This document shows, piece by piece, positions 33,223 to 45,700 of a stretch of 64,000 bases of DNA (within the stretch, counting starts at the first letter, position 1; each line of letters starts with the position of its first letter). The notes beneath the pieces were generated by a model. The model saw only the letters and a list, made by a program, of their open reading frames with translations, made no database searches and was not told where the DNA came from. The DNA comes from Diplosphaera chodatii (taxonomy: Eukaryota > Chlorophyta > Trebouxiophyceae > Prasiolales > Stichococcaceae). The stretch covers positions 310,001-374,000 of the forward strand of contig JAALGY010000004.1 in assembly GCA_032358165.1 (NCBI GenBank), given 5' to 3'. A program made the position numbers and the translations under genes.

Positions 33223-34188
33223 GCTTGGGGCGGTAGCGTATGGCAACTTCAGTGCGCTCAACGCTGATGTGCTACGCACAGGTGTCAACGGACTCTGCCC
33301 TTGGGCTCCCTTGGTCTAGTTAGGGTTGTCCTAGACATGTCTAAACGGCATCGCCCCGACGAGGTGCACGTCAGCACTGGGCACCGCAGCCAATTGCGTG
33401 TCGCTGCTGGTGCGCAGGCGTGTCAGCTTGATCAGCAAAGCTGATGTCATTTGCATGTGCAAGGAGATCTATCTGGCGCTGGACACGGACTTGCTGGTCC
33501 CGAAGAAGTTGCAGAACCCTGTCCATGTCAACGCTCCAGGAGATCTTCAGATGCACGCGTGCACCATCACACTTGCATGTATTTAAGTGCTCAGCAGTTC
33601 CTGTTGTACCATCAAGGATGACCATTGACTTGTTAGATGTGTTGTTATCACCAGTCAACGTCATCGCTGCACTTGAAGTCTGACACTGCGGCGCAGTGTA
33701 AGCGCAAAGTGACTGCAGCGCTGTTGGCAGTTGGCAAGCTCCACCATCGTATGACGATCGCTGCATCTTTGTGCCAGTGCATAAAGCTGACACATCCTAT
33801 CTGACGCTGGCGACATCGTTGCCGAAGAAATGTCACGGTGCAAGCTGCGAGGTGTGGGTGACACAGGATGTGTTGCGGTGCTGTCACACCCAATTTGATT
33901 GGTCAAGGTCCTGAACGCACGAGATCGAAGTATGACCAGCTTCACAATCACAGACCGCAGCTGTACCTTTCACTGCAGCATGGCATGGGCGGCTCCACCC
34001 CTGCGATGCAGATGCACATGTGCATCTGACAGGATGGGGCTGCTGCTGGTCCGATAGCCGGATCTGTCTGCTAAACATGAACTATGTCATGCTGCAGGCC
34101 GCCGTCCCATTCCACATTGCTAGCGGCAGGCGCAGCATGCTTGACTTGACGGACAAGAGCGTCAGCCAGATGGCTACCTGCACGGCCG
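33223..34188. other. Intergenic upstream of GLDH
   Basis: Contains the GLDH promoter and the 3' side of the next minus-strand gene. Plus-strand ORFs at 33398-33683 were not recognised, and no exon is supported. Confidence 0.4.
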
Positions 34189-35307
34189 TTAACAACAGAG
34201 CTGGCTCCGAAGTCCACGCTGACACCGAGTTCGCAGCAGATCCCTGAGCCTGGCGGCTGCCTCCGCCCGTGTCAGCCTCTGCGGCAGCTGCAGCAGGTGG
34301 ACCACCTGAGGCGACTGCCGCAGCAGTGAGCCTGCAGCCAGCGCTGCCACCACAGCATGGTAGCATTCATGCACCAGGGTCAGGCCTGTTGCAGCCAGCA
34401 GCTGAGGCGCCCTGCAGGCGAACACAGCTGCTGAAGACTCAACGCAGCGGTGCCACATCTGGGGATTGCACAGCCTCAAGGCTGTACTACAGGTAAGCAT
34501 TGGCCGACGTACTTTTGAAGGTCACTCTGGGCCAGATGCAAGCAGGTTCATCATGAATTGCTGCGAGGTGCATGTCAATTGCCCGTCCTCGGCATCGATT
34601 GCGTTCTTGAGACGCACGTCTGGGTGAGGTTCCAGTCTCACTGACCATCCTCGTCGCCTCAATGTCCGCTGCACTGTGTGTGTAGGTGGTGTACAGCTGC
34701 CGCACGCCTCTGCCCAATGGCGGCCTGGCGTTCCTGATGCAGGTACAGCACAAAGACTGGGTGCCTCTTATATATATAAAGTAAACCGTCTACTGCTTAG
34801 GCGTATGAAGCACATTACAAACTGTGGGTTGTGACACTTGTGCTACCGGCCAATACCCTGAGGGCTCTGTCATACAGCGCAGGCAGCTGCGGCGCCAGGC
34901 GAGGTAGTGAGCACATGTGAACAGCCTGCAAGTGTCGGATGACATGAGTCCTGCCGTGGAGCACACTGTGCCGCCCATCACACATCACGTCTGGGCGCTG
35001 CCTGCTGTGTGGACCCCTGCGCTGCACCTCTAGGTACGCTGCATGTGCGTGTGAAGCTACTAGCATGCCTCACATCCGTGATGTTCATTGCACTGCGACG
35101 CACTTGCCAGTGACCAACCCCTAGCTGCCTGTTGGCGGGGTTGCCGATGATCAAGCACCGTGCCATGCAGGGCGGCAGGGTGTTCGTGCCATTCAGCGGC
35201 TCTGGATCAGTGCCGTGTGCAGCCCACCCGCTGCAGCATGCAGCACCGGACGCCTGACGGCAACACTGCGGTGGTCCACGAGGAACAGATGTTGTCTGGC
35301 AAAACAC
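34189..35307 (-). CDS. Unidentified multi-exon gene
   Basis: Not recognised. Several segments on the minus strand look coding by composition. Near 34860-34920 there is SLPRLAPQLPALYDRALRVL. Near 35000-35040 there is a segment YLEVQRRGPHSRQRPD after a CAG. Near 34680-34750 there is LHQERQAAIGQRRAAA. Near 34200-34420 a long helical terminal segment contains TLVHECYHAVVAALAAGS, SPQVVHLLQLPQRLTRAEAA and ARLRDLLRT, ending at a TAA at 34189-34191. The order and heptad-like composition suggest an alpha-helical scaffold, perhaps of a tethering complex, but no motif proves it. A TATATATATAAA run (about 34769-34780) lies within. Alternative plus-strand readings near 34105-34200 and 34690-34752 cannot be excluded. 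Confidence 0.35.
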
Positions 35308-35562
35308 ATTTCCTCTGCTTCAATACTGAACTTGATCACAAGTTTCCTACAATGCAATAACCAAACATCGTGCTGATCAACAAAGGTCATCATCATGTGG
35401 CGTGCATATACAATGCGTATCACATGTCTGATACGTTCGGCTTTAAGACAGTTCTCAATCATGCTGCGTACAGCCAAAAAGAAGAAACACAGCTGCGTGC
35501 AAAACACTGACCCTGACGAAAGTGTCTCATGTCTCGTGTCTCATGGTCGCACTCAGCCTCAA

Positions 35563-37250
35563 TCAATATGCGATATCTCCCAGAAGCGTAATCATGCCGC
35601 CAACCCAGCTCTTCCCCACGAAGCTGTCTGTTTCAAACGGAAAGCCATTCTGCATGCGGTAGAACATCACAAAGCCGGAAAGTGACGAGGCGGCAAAGCC
35701 TACAAAACGCTCGCAGCGCGTCAGGACAAGTAGGTCCACTGCCGACCTCTGTATTTCTGTCAGGCCTGCTTCTATGTCTGCGGGCAGCAACATCTTTCTG
35801 TGAAGCATGGTTGAGCAGACGCCGCCGTCAGTCATCTCGCCCAGTACATGTGCCACGCTCGAGTTATCGTAACCAAAGAGGCCACTGGCAGCATACATCG
35901 GCACCGTACTTGAAAAGTTCTGTTCCCGCATGGCGCCCAGGTATGCGGACAATATGTTCTCTGTATCGCCCAGTCCCTCATACAGCCACGGCGCAGCTGC
36001 CATGTCTGCCTCAATGCGCAGGTGCACGCCGTTGAAGGTCTTGGAGTAGCGCTTCCTGATGTCTGCTACCATGCCGGATGTTGTTGCCACCAGATCAGGG
36101 GCAAATTGCAAGCTGTTGGATGTTTCCCAAGCCAGTCGTGGGCAGCTGGCAAACTTGACTGCCCAACACCAGCCTGTGATGTCAACGATCACATAGGGTA
36201 TCTCAATGCTGGAGTTTTGCGCCCGCATCCTCTCGGCATGGCCAACCGCTGCGATCCGCAGCGCTTCTGCCACATCATCCAGGTCTCGGCCCTCGTAGCC
36301 ACCGACTGGCAGCCAAGTCTTCAGCTCCTGCTGCACCCCGTCGCCCTTGTAAACCGCATCCGGTCCAGCCCTGCGGTTGGGTTCTGCCACCAGCGTCGGC
36401 GACTGCAGGCCAGGTGCACAACTGTCGTCAGATGCGCACGGCTTGCCATCATACGCGTACGGTTGGCTCTGTGTGAAGGTCGCCAACTGTGTGCAATAGC
36501 AGGCATGGCAACCTTGCACAAGCACCTACGTACCGGATGCACGACCAGGCCGCGCCTCTGCCTTACTTACTTAGTGATGTGTGGCATGTCAAGCAGCTCC
36601 TCAATCGGGAATGGCACCCACGGCGTGCTGAACTCGTCAATGCCAAAGCTGCCACGGGTGAAAGCAGGTGCCATGGTGAGCTCTGCACCAGTTGCCGCCG
36701 CCAACATGAACGCTGACATGTGTCCCATGTGCTGGTTCATCAGGCCTCCGAGCACTGTGTAGCGGAGGATGACGCGCAGCCTTGTGTACCACTTGCCCTT
36801 GGCTGCGCCATGCTGCTTGTAGTGTTCCGCAGCCTTCCACTCGCAGTCTAGATCTGCGGCCCACTCTGGGTGGTACTGCACATACGTCCGCCAGTCAAAG
36901 CCGTCTGGCAGTCCCACGGACCAGTTGGCTGGCGCACCGCCCTGCGCCGCTGCGCTGGGGAGGGTGGCTGGCTGCGAGAAAGCTGGCAGCGGATCGTTGC
37001 GCCGGTGCTCCCGCCGTATGACCAACGCGGGCTTTTTGTTTGGGTCATACCACCCAAACAGCCGTGTGACGTTCACGTGAAGGTCTTCTGTCGATTGGTG
37101 CAGGTGGTCGATGTGTGCGCGCACATCCGGATGCAGCTTGGATTGCACCCGACTGCCACCTAGGCGCCGATATGCTTGCAGCGCAGCAGTCAGCGTAGTT
37201 GCGGCCAAGCATATGACGAGGAGTGCCACCACGGTGGTACGCCCTGCCAT
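35563..37250 (-). CDS. PF10250-type GDP-fucose O-fucosyltransferase-like protein
   Basis: This is a type II Golgi/ER glycosyltransferase-like protein. The ATG at 37250 starts MAGRTTVVALLVICLAATTL, a signal-anchor. A stem and a DGFDWRTYVQYHPEW...AAEHYKQHG module follow. The catalytic fold begins YTVLGGLMNQHMGHMSAFML and AAATGAELTMAPAF, then FPIEELLDMPHI. Exon 2 (about 36525 to 35563) carries GVHLRIEADM, matching the HLRxExD nucleotide-sugar motif. It also has DLLVLTRCERFVGFAASSLS near the C-terminus, as in the protein O-fucosyltransferase fold. The stop is TGA at 35563-35565. Exon 1 appears to end at an AA|GTAAGT donor (intron from 36570), but the phase does not close onto exon 2 by eye, so one small exon or an alternative acceptor is missing. 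The acceptor is unknown. Confidence 0.78.
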
Positions 37251-38077
37251 CCCAGTGGGCACCACCGACAATGTGATGGCGGCTGCGATTGCTCACTGAT
37301 GGCTGTCTGGCAGCGCAGCAACCCGCATCCGACCAAGTGTGGCGCAGAAACCCACAATACAGCGGAGCTAGTGCATGTGCACAGCGGTGGTACAGGCTCT
37401 TGTAAAAGATCGATAAGGCTGTTTGGTCAGGAGAGCTGCTGTGCTGCTTGCTGATGGTGTGCTCTCTGCGCACAATGCATCGGTGTGCAGGAACCCCCAT
37501 GCATGTTGCTGACTTCCACCCGCTCTCGACTGCTCAGCATTGGCTGGTACTGTGCCTGCTTGCGCCAAAGGTCGACGCTGTCACACATTCTTCTGCGATG
37601 GACAGCGGAACGTGCATGATCGATGCATGTCATGAGGCCGCGAGGTCACTGCCACCACACGCATCTGACACGCGTCACAGGAACAGCAGTGCCGGATTGC
37701 AATCTCAGCCATGTAGCTGGCGCACAGGAGCATAGCGGCAGTCTCGACAATGTCAACCTGAGTCGCTAAAGTGGCATCATGTGCTTTCGCCGTGATACAT
37801 GAGTGCACACCGCCAGAACCCTTGTCCATGTCGTCTCCCAAGAGATCCTCAGGTGCAGCGCTGTTGTCGTATTGTCGTGTACTACACAGCTGAAGTGTTG
37901 CAAGGCCGTTCTCGCACGTTGCTCGCATAAATGCGTTGAAGAGTGCGCACGCTGTGGCGTGTGGTAGGCCCCCTCTAGCATTGATCTGTGGGATCCACAA
38001 GCTCCACGGCTGTGGCATCGCGGGTTTACACTGTGGCGTTCCGGTCTTGGTCATCCAGCATGAGGTAGCAGCTGACG
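37251..38077. other. Divergent promoter region, fucosyltransferase-like and sialidase-like genes
   Basis: 827 bases between two head-to-head glycan genes. No exon or clear core element is recognised. A shared bidirectional promoter is possible. Confidence 0.45.
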
Positions 38078-41000
38078 ATGGTCTCACCGAAGGCTGGTCG
38101 GGACGTCAGCGCAAGGTGAGGATGGCAAACAACAAAGGATTGCGTAATTCACGAGACCGAGGTCGAGCTATCACCTGCAAATGCTGGAAAGCATGGCTCG
38201 CAGCAACCAAAAGCTTAGATTGGTGCAGCATGCCGTCGTCACCTCTCACCTGCATCATCGCAACAGCGCTCCTGGCCCCTACATGCAGATGCACAGCTGT
38301 GCCCAGGCTAGGTCAGCTTGACCGTGTTGCCGCCTGCTTCATGGTGCATGCATGGTTCCTGGTCTACGATACTTTCCGTGCGCCGCAGGCCGGTGTCCCA
38401 CGCCAATGGTGCTGGTGGCAGGCGCAGCGCGCATCAGCTGACGGATGAAGACGACCCGCTAGACGACCTCGACCTCGAGGATGGCCCACTGCTCAACAGG
38501 TGCACATTTTCCTTGCCTTTGGGTAGCACAAGGTTGCTGCAACGCGTTAGTTGACTCTGCTTTGCCTCTCACCACTCCCTTCGTCCACGCTCTGGACCAA
38601 ATCCTCACACGTGACCTGCAGTGGCCTCCTTGCAGGGACCGGCAGGCGTTTGAGGTGCAGGGCTACCAGGGCAGCTCTGACTCGGCCGCGTACGCGGCAT
38701 CATCGGGAGCTGACGGCAGCAGCGCCAGCATCCTTGGCGGCGCATATGCGCCGGCAGAGCAGCGGCGGCGATGTTGCGCGGCGGTCCTGTCAGTCCTGGC
38801 GGCCATACTCATCGTGGCCGCGGTCGCGCTCGGCGGCTTTGGACTGTACAGCGTGAGTCCACACGCATCACGTCGTTGTAGATGCTCACGCACACCGATG
38901 ATGGGGGTTGTGCTGGAGACGAGCCCAAGGCTTCACAACTCCAATGTGACCATTAGTGCAACGCATGCAGTGGCGGCAGCAGGGGCACAGCTTTAGCAGC
39001 ATCTTCGGCACGTCATCAGAACCGCCTGGCATGGCCAAGGGGCCGCCTGCAGTGCCTGCACCTGGCCCGGAGCCCACTCCAGCACCCACACCGCAGCCGA
39101 CTCTGGAGCCGACACTGGAGCCCAACCCGTTGCCCACTCCAGGGCCGACGCCAGCACCCAGCCTGGCGCCAACGCCGCAGCCAACGCAGCAGAAGCTGCC
39201 TGCTGCCGCTGCCGGGCCAGCCGCCGCAGCGGCGGCTGCCGCCGCCGGCCCAGCGCAGCCGCCGGCCGGGGCGGGCAGCCCCCAGCCTGCGCCGGCACCG
39301 CAGCACGGCAGCATACATGCCGCAACGCCGAACACACCGCCGCCGGCAGCCAGGGCGCCCAGCGAGCAGCCGCAGTTCGCGCCTGACTCGCAGGACACCT
39401 TCGGCGTGGATCCCTTTGGCGACGGTGACCCCTCGAAGCCATACTCGAGGTGAGTTTCTGGTTTCAGCAGGCAAGGGCAGTTGACTTTGTACTGCACAGC
39501 CAGGTGCTATCTGGCCTGTTGCATCGCATCCTGCGTCTGACAATGAACCTGAGGTTGTTGCACAGCGACCCTGGAGTCACTGCCGTAGCCCAGGGCCATC
39601 CGCCAGCTGCACAAGGGCTGCTGCGCCCGTTGCGCAGGTGGATATACAGGCTGCCGCACACCTGGACCGAGGCAAACTACGACGCGGAGCAGGCGGCGCC
39701 GGGGGACCTCGCCTACAGCCACATGGCGATGCTGACGCACCTGCCCAACAACAGCCTGGCGTCCCTGATGCAGGTGAATGCCCAAGAATCGGGGCGCCCT
39801 GCCCACGCCTTGCAGCTCCGAACACGCAAAGCAGGGTCGAGTAACCTCGCAACCGCACCTGTGCTCCCGTGCTCAACAGCCCCAGCAGAGGCCACCAGAA
39901 ACCTGTACATCTGGAGCCGAACCCTAATCAATACATTGTCTCCAAAAGCCAATCCGATTTTGTTTTCCGTTGGAAATTGCAGGCGTCCACGGTGCCCGGG
40001 GAGGGCAACGAGTACCAGGCGCTGTACTGGCAGGTGTCGGATGACGCGGGGCTGACGTGGGGGCCGCCCCGCGCCCCGCTGCAGCCCATCCTGTCGTCCT
40101 CCGGGCGCCGCCTGCCCATGTGGAGCCCCGTGCTGCACACCCGGGCGCGCTGCGTGTCCCTGTTTGATGGCCCCGTTGCCCGATGACATGCATCAGGAGC
40201 CCGCACCTGGCGGAGCAGCTGTTGCCGTGTGCGCGTGCACGTCTCTGGCGATGCAAGCCTGGAAGCGTGGCGCCGGCGAGGCGTGTCCCATGCCGCGCAG
40301 GGCGGCCGGGTGTACCTGTTCTTCAGCGTGTCTGTGGAGCAGTGCGCGTTCAAGCAGCGCACCAAGTACGGCACGCAGCGCTGGACGCCCGGCGGCAACA
40401 TCATGATGGCGCACTCCGACGACAACGGCGACACCTGGACCGAGCCAAAGGTGGCAATATTGATCTGATGCACGTGGCCCTCAGTCATCGTCTGATGCCG
40501 CAGCTAGCCCGAGTGAGTCATGATCGTGGTTTTGCAGCTTGGCGTCCCTCACATTGCCGCCCCACGAGTCACTGCCTGAATAGTTGCACCTGCACTTTGC
40601 AGATCATATACAGCTTCGACGCTGAGGGCGGCATCCCGAAGGTGATCGCCAACAAGCTGGCGATCGGCACGGATGGCGGCTGGCTGCTGCCCTTCTGGCG
40701 TGAAAACGAGTGAGCACGTGCCGAGCCTCCCAGTGCTTGACCACTCTAACGGCACAGGCTATATACTCTGAGCTGCCGCGCGGACGTTTGCCTGCTGTCT
40801 CGAGTCGCTGACAGGTCGTGGTGCCCGACGGCAGCCCGCAGGATGCGGACTGGCGGTGCAACCGGCAGCGGGCTCTGATGGGCGTCCCTGCCGTGCTGCA
40901 CACCAGGAACGAGGTGGGTCCCGCGCACCCGCACCCTGTTGAAGCAGGGCAGTGAACCCCTGCAGCAGGGCGTGACCCTGATGAGCAGCAGGTCTCAGTG

Positions 41001-42340
41001 CTGTTAGAGGCTTCGGGCGTGCGGGCGAGGCTGCGGCCGCCCTGGAGCGTGCTGACGCCTGCGGTGCGTGCCGCTGCAGGGGGGGACCTGGGAGGCGTCG
41101 CAGAGCGTGACGCACGGGGGCGCGCTGCCGTACAACTGGATGATCGAGAACAGCATCGTGGGCGCGAGCCCGGGCGCCCTGCACGCCAACCCGGCGGACT
41201 TCCTGCAGCTGTTCCGCACCGAGGCGGTGAGCCGTTGCGCGGCGAGCGCGCCAAGCATCACGCAGCGGTGCTGCACCGCTGTGTCTGGCCATGACCTGGT
41301 GGCTGACAATCGCCTTTCGCCCACCTGCAGCTTGAATGGGCTGTCGATGCTGTGGGCTACGAGCCCACGCTCATGCCCGCAGCTGCCTTGCTGCAGGGTG
41401 TGCCCATGTACAGCAGCCGCAGCCCGGATGGCGGGGCGACCTGGAGCGTCGCGCGCCCGACAGCGCTGCCGAACCCAAACAGCAAGGTGAGCATGCCCAG
41501 TGTGTACAGGCCTGTGCATCGCACATTGAACAGTCGTCCAGCCAGAGTCGCTGCACCCAGATGGGGTGCTGGGCAAGAACGCAAGCAAGCATCCATCCTA
41601 GCTACAGTGTGGCCCGACCGGCAAACAAACACATCAGGTGCACATGACCGACTCGGGACTTGAGGAAAAGCGCTGCTGGGCTGCCTGTCCAACAGGTGCA
41701 CGCCATCACGCTGCCCAGCGGCGCCCTGCTGCTCGCGTTCGACGACGACACGCGGCTGCGCACCCCGCTGGCCTTCGCCATGTCGCGGGACGGCGGCGAA
41801 ACCTGGTGCGGCCCAGCCCGTTTGCCGAAACCACGCCTCTGTTGTGTTGTTGCACGCATGCGTCTGGGTGCACCATGCATCGCCAGCATGCAGGGAGCAC
41901 TGCACATGATCCAGCTCAGCAAGCCAAGCGGCCGGCTTGAAGCACCTGGTACATCACTACAGGGTGCGGGTGGGCGCGGTGGAGGGCCACCCCTGCGGCC
42001 AGTTCAGCTACCCCACCCTGCAGTACGTGCCGGAGGGCGGCCACATCTACGTCGCGTACACCGTGCTGTTCCTGCCAGCTGCCATGCCGCCCGACTGCCG
42101 GGTGGGCTGTGGCTCAAAGCATGAACCGCTGTATGCGCCTGACTACAGCGCACCTCCCAGCGTGCCATGTGCCGTCAATGACCAGCTGAGTCTGTTTTGC
42201 TCATGCGGCTGCAGAAGCAGTATGGCAAGACCTCCAGCAACACAACGGAGGGTGTGCCTGCGAGTGGCATGCGGATCTACGCCACCACAGAGGCCATTCT
42301 CAATGCCAAATTTGAGGAGGTGGTCCAGCAAGGGCGGTAG
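38078..42340 (+). CDS. Membrane-anchored BNR/sialidase-like protein with Pro-rich stalk
   Basis: This is a type II membrane protein with a six-bladed-propeller (BNR) ectodomain. Exons 38078-38115, 38389-38499, 38636-38852, 38971-39449 and one from 39638 join in exact phase. The cytosolic part (about 98 aa) has an acidic patch and EDGPLL, an [ED]xxxLL-type sorting motif. The membrane span is AAVLSVLAAILIVAAVALGG (about residues 98-118). A stalk of repeated P-x-P (PTPAPTPQPTLEPTLEP) and Ala runs follows, like algal hydroxyproline-rich glycoproteins. The catalytic-type domain starts near HTWTEANYDAEQ and carries four Asp-boxes: SDDAGLTW (about 40037), SDDNGDTW (about 40415), SPDGGATW (about 41416) and SRDGGETW (about 41785). 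It ends EAILNAKFEEVVQQGR and TAG at 42338-42340. Activity could be sialidase-like glycosidase or only glycan binding; algae generally lack sialic acid, so another acidic sugar is likely. Confidence 0.85.
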
Positions 42341-42772
42341 CATGTGAGGGCAACATGCTCGATGCTGTGCATGTTTCAAACTGATCTTGCTCACTGTTTG
42401 AGATGCTTGGCATCATGTTGTAATGACCGTGAAACCTTGCGCACGTCGCATGACGTATCATGCGTCGTGCACAGCAAAGCACGTGTGATACTCTCCATGG
42501 GGCACTCTTGTAGCCGTATGACCTCCCGCTGAGGGCCATTGCAGATGTGTCAGTGATTTGTTGCACCCGAGATGATGTGACCCTAACAGTTTGAACAGGC
42601 ATGCTCAGCTGAATCCAGACGCGATAAAGAAGAATATACAGAGTACAAGGGGAACAGGGAGACGACAACCACATGCTGCTGATGAATGCTACCAGACCAC
42701 CCGCTGAGTGTTGTCAGATCACTACCTGCTGTCTTCTGTGACAATCTCACTAGAGACTACCCTCACTGTCGC
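42341..42772. other. Convergent 3' intergenic region
   Basis: Lies between two converging stops. It contains the poly(A) candidate at 42419-42423 and nothing else recognisable. Confidence 0.55.
42419..42423 (+). terminator. TGTAA polyadenylation signal candidate
   Basis: 79 bases after the sialidase-like stop codon, on the same strand. Confidence 0.5.
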
Positions 42773-45700
42773 TCATGGGCAGTCCGAAGCAAGGTCCGCG
42801 CGGGCGTAGAACAGCTGGAAGGCCTGCGCCTGCCGCACCTGCGGCGCTGGCACGGCGCCAACCCACCCATCATCGCACAGGTACCACTGATCGCCGGCCC
42901 TGCAGACAGAGACACACGGCATTCGTAAAAAGGATGTGGTTCTTGGTGTTGTGCCGGGCACCCAACCCATGGCGGCTGAGTAGTGCCCTCCTCAGTACCC
43001 CAGCAGTAGACTGCTCCCAACGGCATCAGCGCCTTGCCATGGCCCCACTGCAACCAGAGGGTGCCAGGCCACCCCAGCACTCACTTGGCTATGCATTGGC
43101 TGCTTGCACAAGGAGTAGGCGAACACAAGCATCTGAAACTTGTCTGGACAGATCGAGGTGCATTCAGGGTTTTGCTCACCGGATGTAGGCAATATAGTGG
43201 CCACCCTGCATGTTCCCATAGTGGCACACGACGGCATAGGCGCGGTACTGTGCTGCAGCGGCAGCAGCAGCACCCGTGTCCGGCTGTGCCGCCTCTGTGC
43301 TGTCGTCGCCGTCTGCGCCATCCTGCCTGGCCACGTCTTCGTGCAGCCGCAGCCCGCACCGCTGCGCCAGCACCGACGATGACAGGTACGGCCGCATGTC
43401 CAGCGCCGCATCCAGCGGGAAGGACACTGGTGTGGCCAGCTTGCGGGGCGCCTGCAGCGGTGAGCGAGGGTTGATGCTGAGCATGCCGTGTTGGCGTCAG
43501 AGCTACCTGGCAACAGCAGGGCAACGGTGGCTGCACCCCACCGCTGGTGCCGTGCGACCTGCACCAGCCAACCAGCACCAGCCGGACGGGTCACCTGGGA
43601 GTGCAGGCCTCCGGCCTCGAAGCGCTTGACGTGCATGGCCAGCACCGGCGGCAGTCGCGCGATGCTCATCTGCTTGACCGCCCGCTGCCGCGCGCGGCAA
43701 CTGCGCCAGGCGTCAGCATGATCACCCTGCTGGTGGTGCAGCTGGGCAAGTGCAGATGCCACAGCATGGTTTTGCACGCTGTGATGTGATGAAATGCTCG
43801 GCAGCGCAGCGGCTGGTCCCAGTCCTCACCGCGCGCACTGCCAGTGGTCACGGGGCCCCAGCTTCTCGGGCCGCACGAACCGGGTGAGGCAGCCCACGAG
43901 GCTGGTGCCGCCTGCCGCTGCCGCTGTGGCCGCCTTGCTCACTGGTCCACCTGCACTTAGGGTGTTGCCAAAAATGGCTGATAACAGTGGCATGCTTCAA
44001 CCCTGTATAAACCCTTTGGCCGAGTTCAACTCCTGCTGGTCGTGCGCAAGCGCGCTCAGCACCGAGCAGCACAACTGCAGGCAGGAGGAGCAGGCATTTG
44101 CGCTACACAAAGGCGTAGGGTAACGGCTCACCGCCGACGCGATGCTGTGGTGCAGCTGTGCCGCTTGCAGTCCGCAAGCTGCCAGTGCCGGGGCTTGCTG
44201 CCGAGGTGCACCCATTGTCGTTGTGCTCCACGCCGCCACCGTCTGTTGTGCCTGACGCCTGTGCAAGGAAGTAGTTGGCAGCAGCCGTGAGGGAATGCGA
44301 GGTTGCAGAAGCCGAATGTCAGCTGCAGTGCACACACCCTTTGAAGCCCAAGCATTTCACATGACTGACGGCCAGCAATGTGCAACGTCCCACATGCCCC
44401 ACCTCGAGCATGCCGTCTTCAGCGCTGTCTGGAGTGCTCAGTAGCTGTGGCGCAGGACCAGGGTCCGAGGCGGCTGCCGCGAGTGGCATCGATGCATGTG
44501 GCATTGCCAGCTGCTGCTCTGCGACAGCTGACGGTGTGCCCTGCCGTGGATCAAGGCAGGCCTGCAAACCGACACCAGCCTGTGTGACACTGGCTGTATA
44601 GCTGGCCATCACCCGACGGCGTCGCCAGGGTGTTGTAGTGTGCCAGTTCATGTGCGTATCTGCACACACTGCAAGCTGACAATCGTGCATCTGAAGGGCG
44701 CAAGGGAGCCAAGACTACCTTTTTGAGGTTGGGGTGACGGCAGTGGTGGCAGTCTCCGCATCGCGTCCGCCGGTGCTGCCCCTTGCGGCCCCTGGCGCCG
44801 CCACCAGCTGCCTTCGACTTTGGCGCCCGCAAGCCTGCAATTTTGCAGCTGAGATGCTGCTTTCGCCAGCACATCACAACGCACGCTTGCTTGCATGCTG
44901 AGCTATTACAGTAATGACAGAGGCAAAAGCACGTAGGCATGCTGCTTTTGGTTGTGCTTTGCAAACTGCAGAAAATGAATGTCACATCAGAGAACAACTG
45001 CCTGGATAAACCTTGTGGCTCACACGAGTGATGGAAGGGTTGTGTGGCAGGGGCTCGCACCGGTGACGGCTTTGGGCAGCGGCGGCGACTGCGGGGACGG
45101 CCCTGGCTCGACTGTGCCGTCGGCCACGGACACGCTGGTGGGGGCGTCGCCCGCCGCGCCCTCGTTTGCGCTGCTCGCCTCGCTGTGCCTGCAGCGAGGT
45201 GCACATGCACCATGAGCTGTCTGCCGTCTTGCTGGTTCGGGCCAACAGAAGTGCTCGGGTCATTGCCACCATTGGTGAGAACATGAAGCTGCGCCAGTTG
45301 GATCATGGCACACAGCTCCAGCACTCTATGAATGCTCGGAGGGGCATCTGCCTGACACCTGGGGGACACGGAGGACGCGTCGCGGTAGATGCTCTGCGAG
45401 CCGCCGCTGCTGCAGGGTGTCTGCGTGCGCGACAGGTCGAGCTCCACCGAGGGGCTGCGTGTCGCGCCAGAGGCGGACCCTGACCGCGTCCCGGTCGCTG
45501 CACATATGCAAGACGCGCAAGGGTCTTCAGGTCGGGTCTCTCGAGGAGGAGATGATGAGCGGGGCCCTATGCAGATCAGCAGTAGTGGCACCCCGGCAGC
45601 ATTCTCGCAGGCGAGGTTGGATGTCTTTGCGCACCTGTCAGCTGCGGCTCGGGCGATGCCCGGTTGCCATCAAAGCGACCTGCAGCTGCCAACTGTCATC

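Noticed and set aside
44551..45591. 346-codon minus-strand open frame inside the deubiquitinase gene
   Set aside because: It spans exon and intron sequence of that gene; only its Ser/Thr-rich part is probably an exon, so it is not a separate gene.
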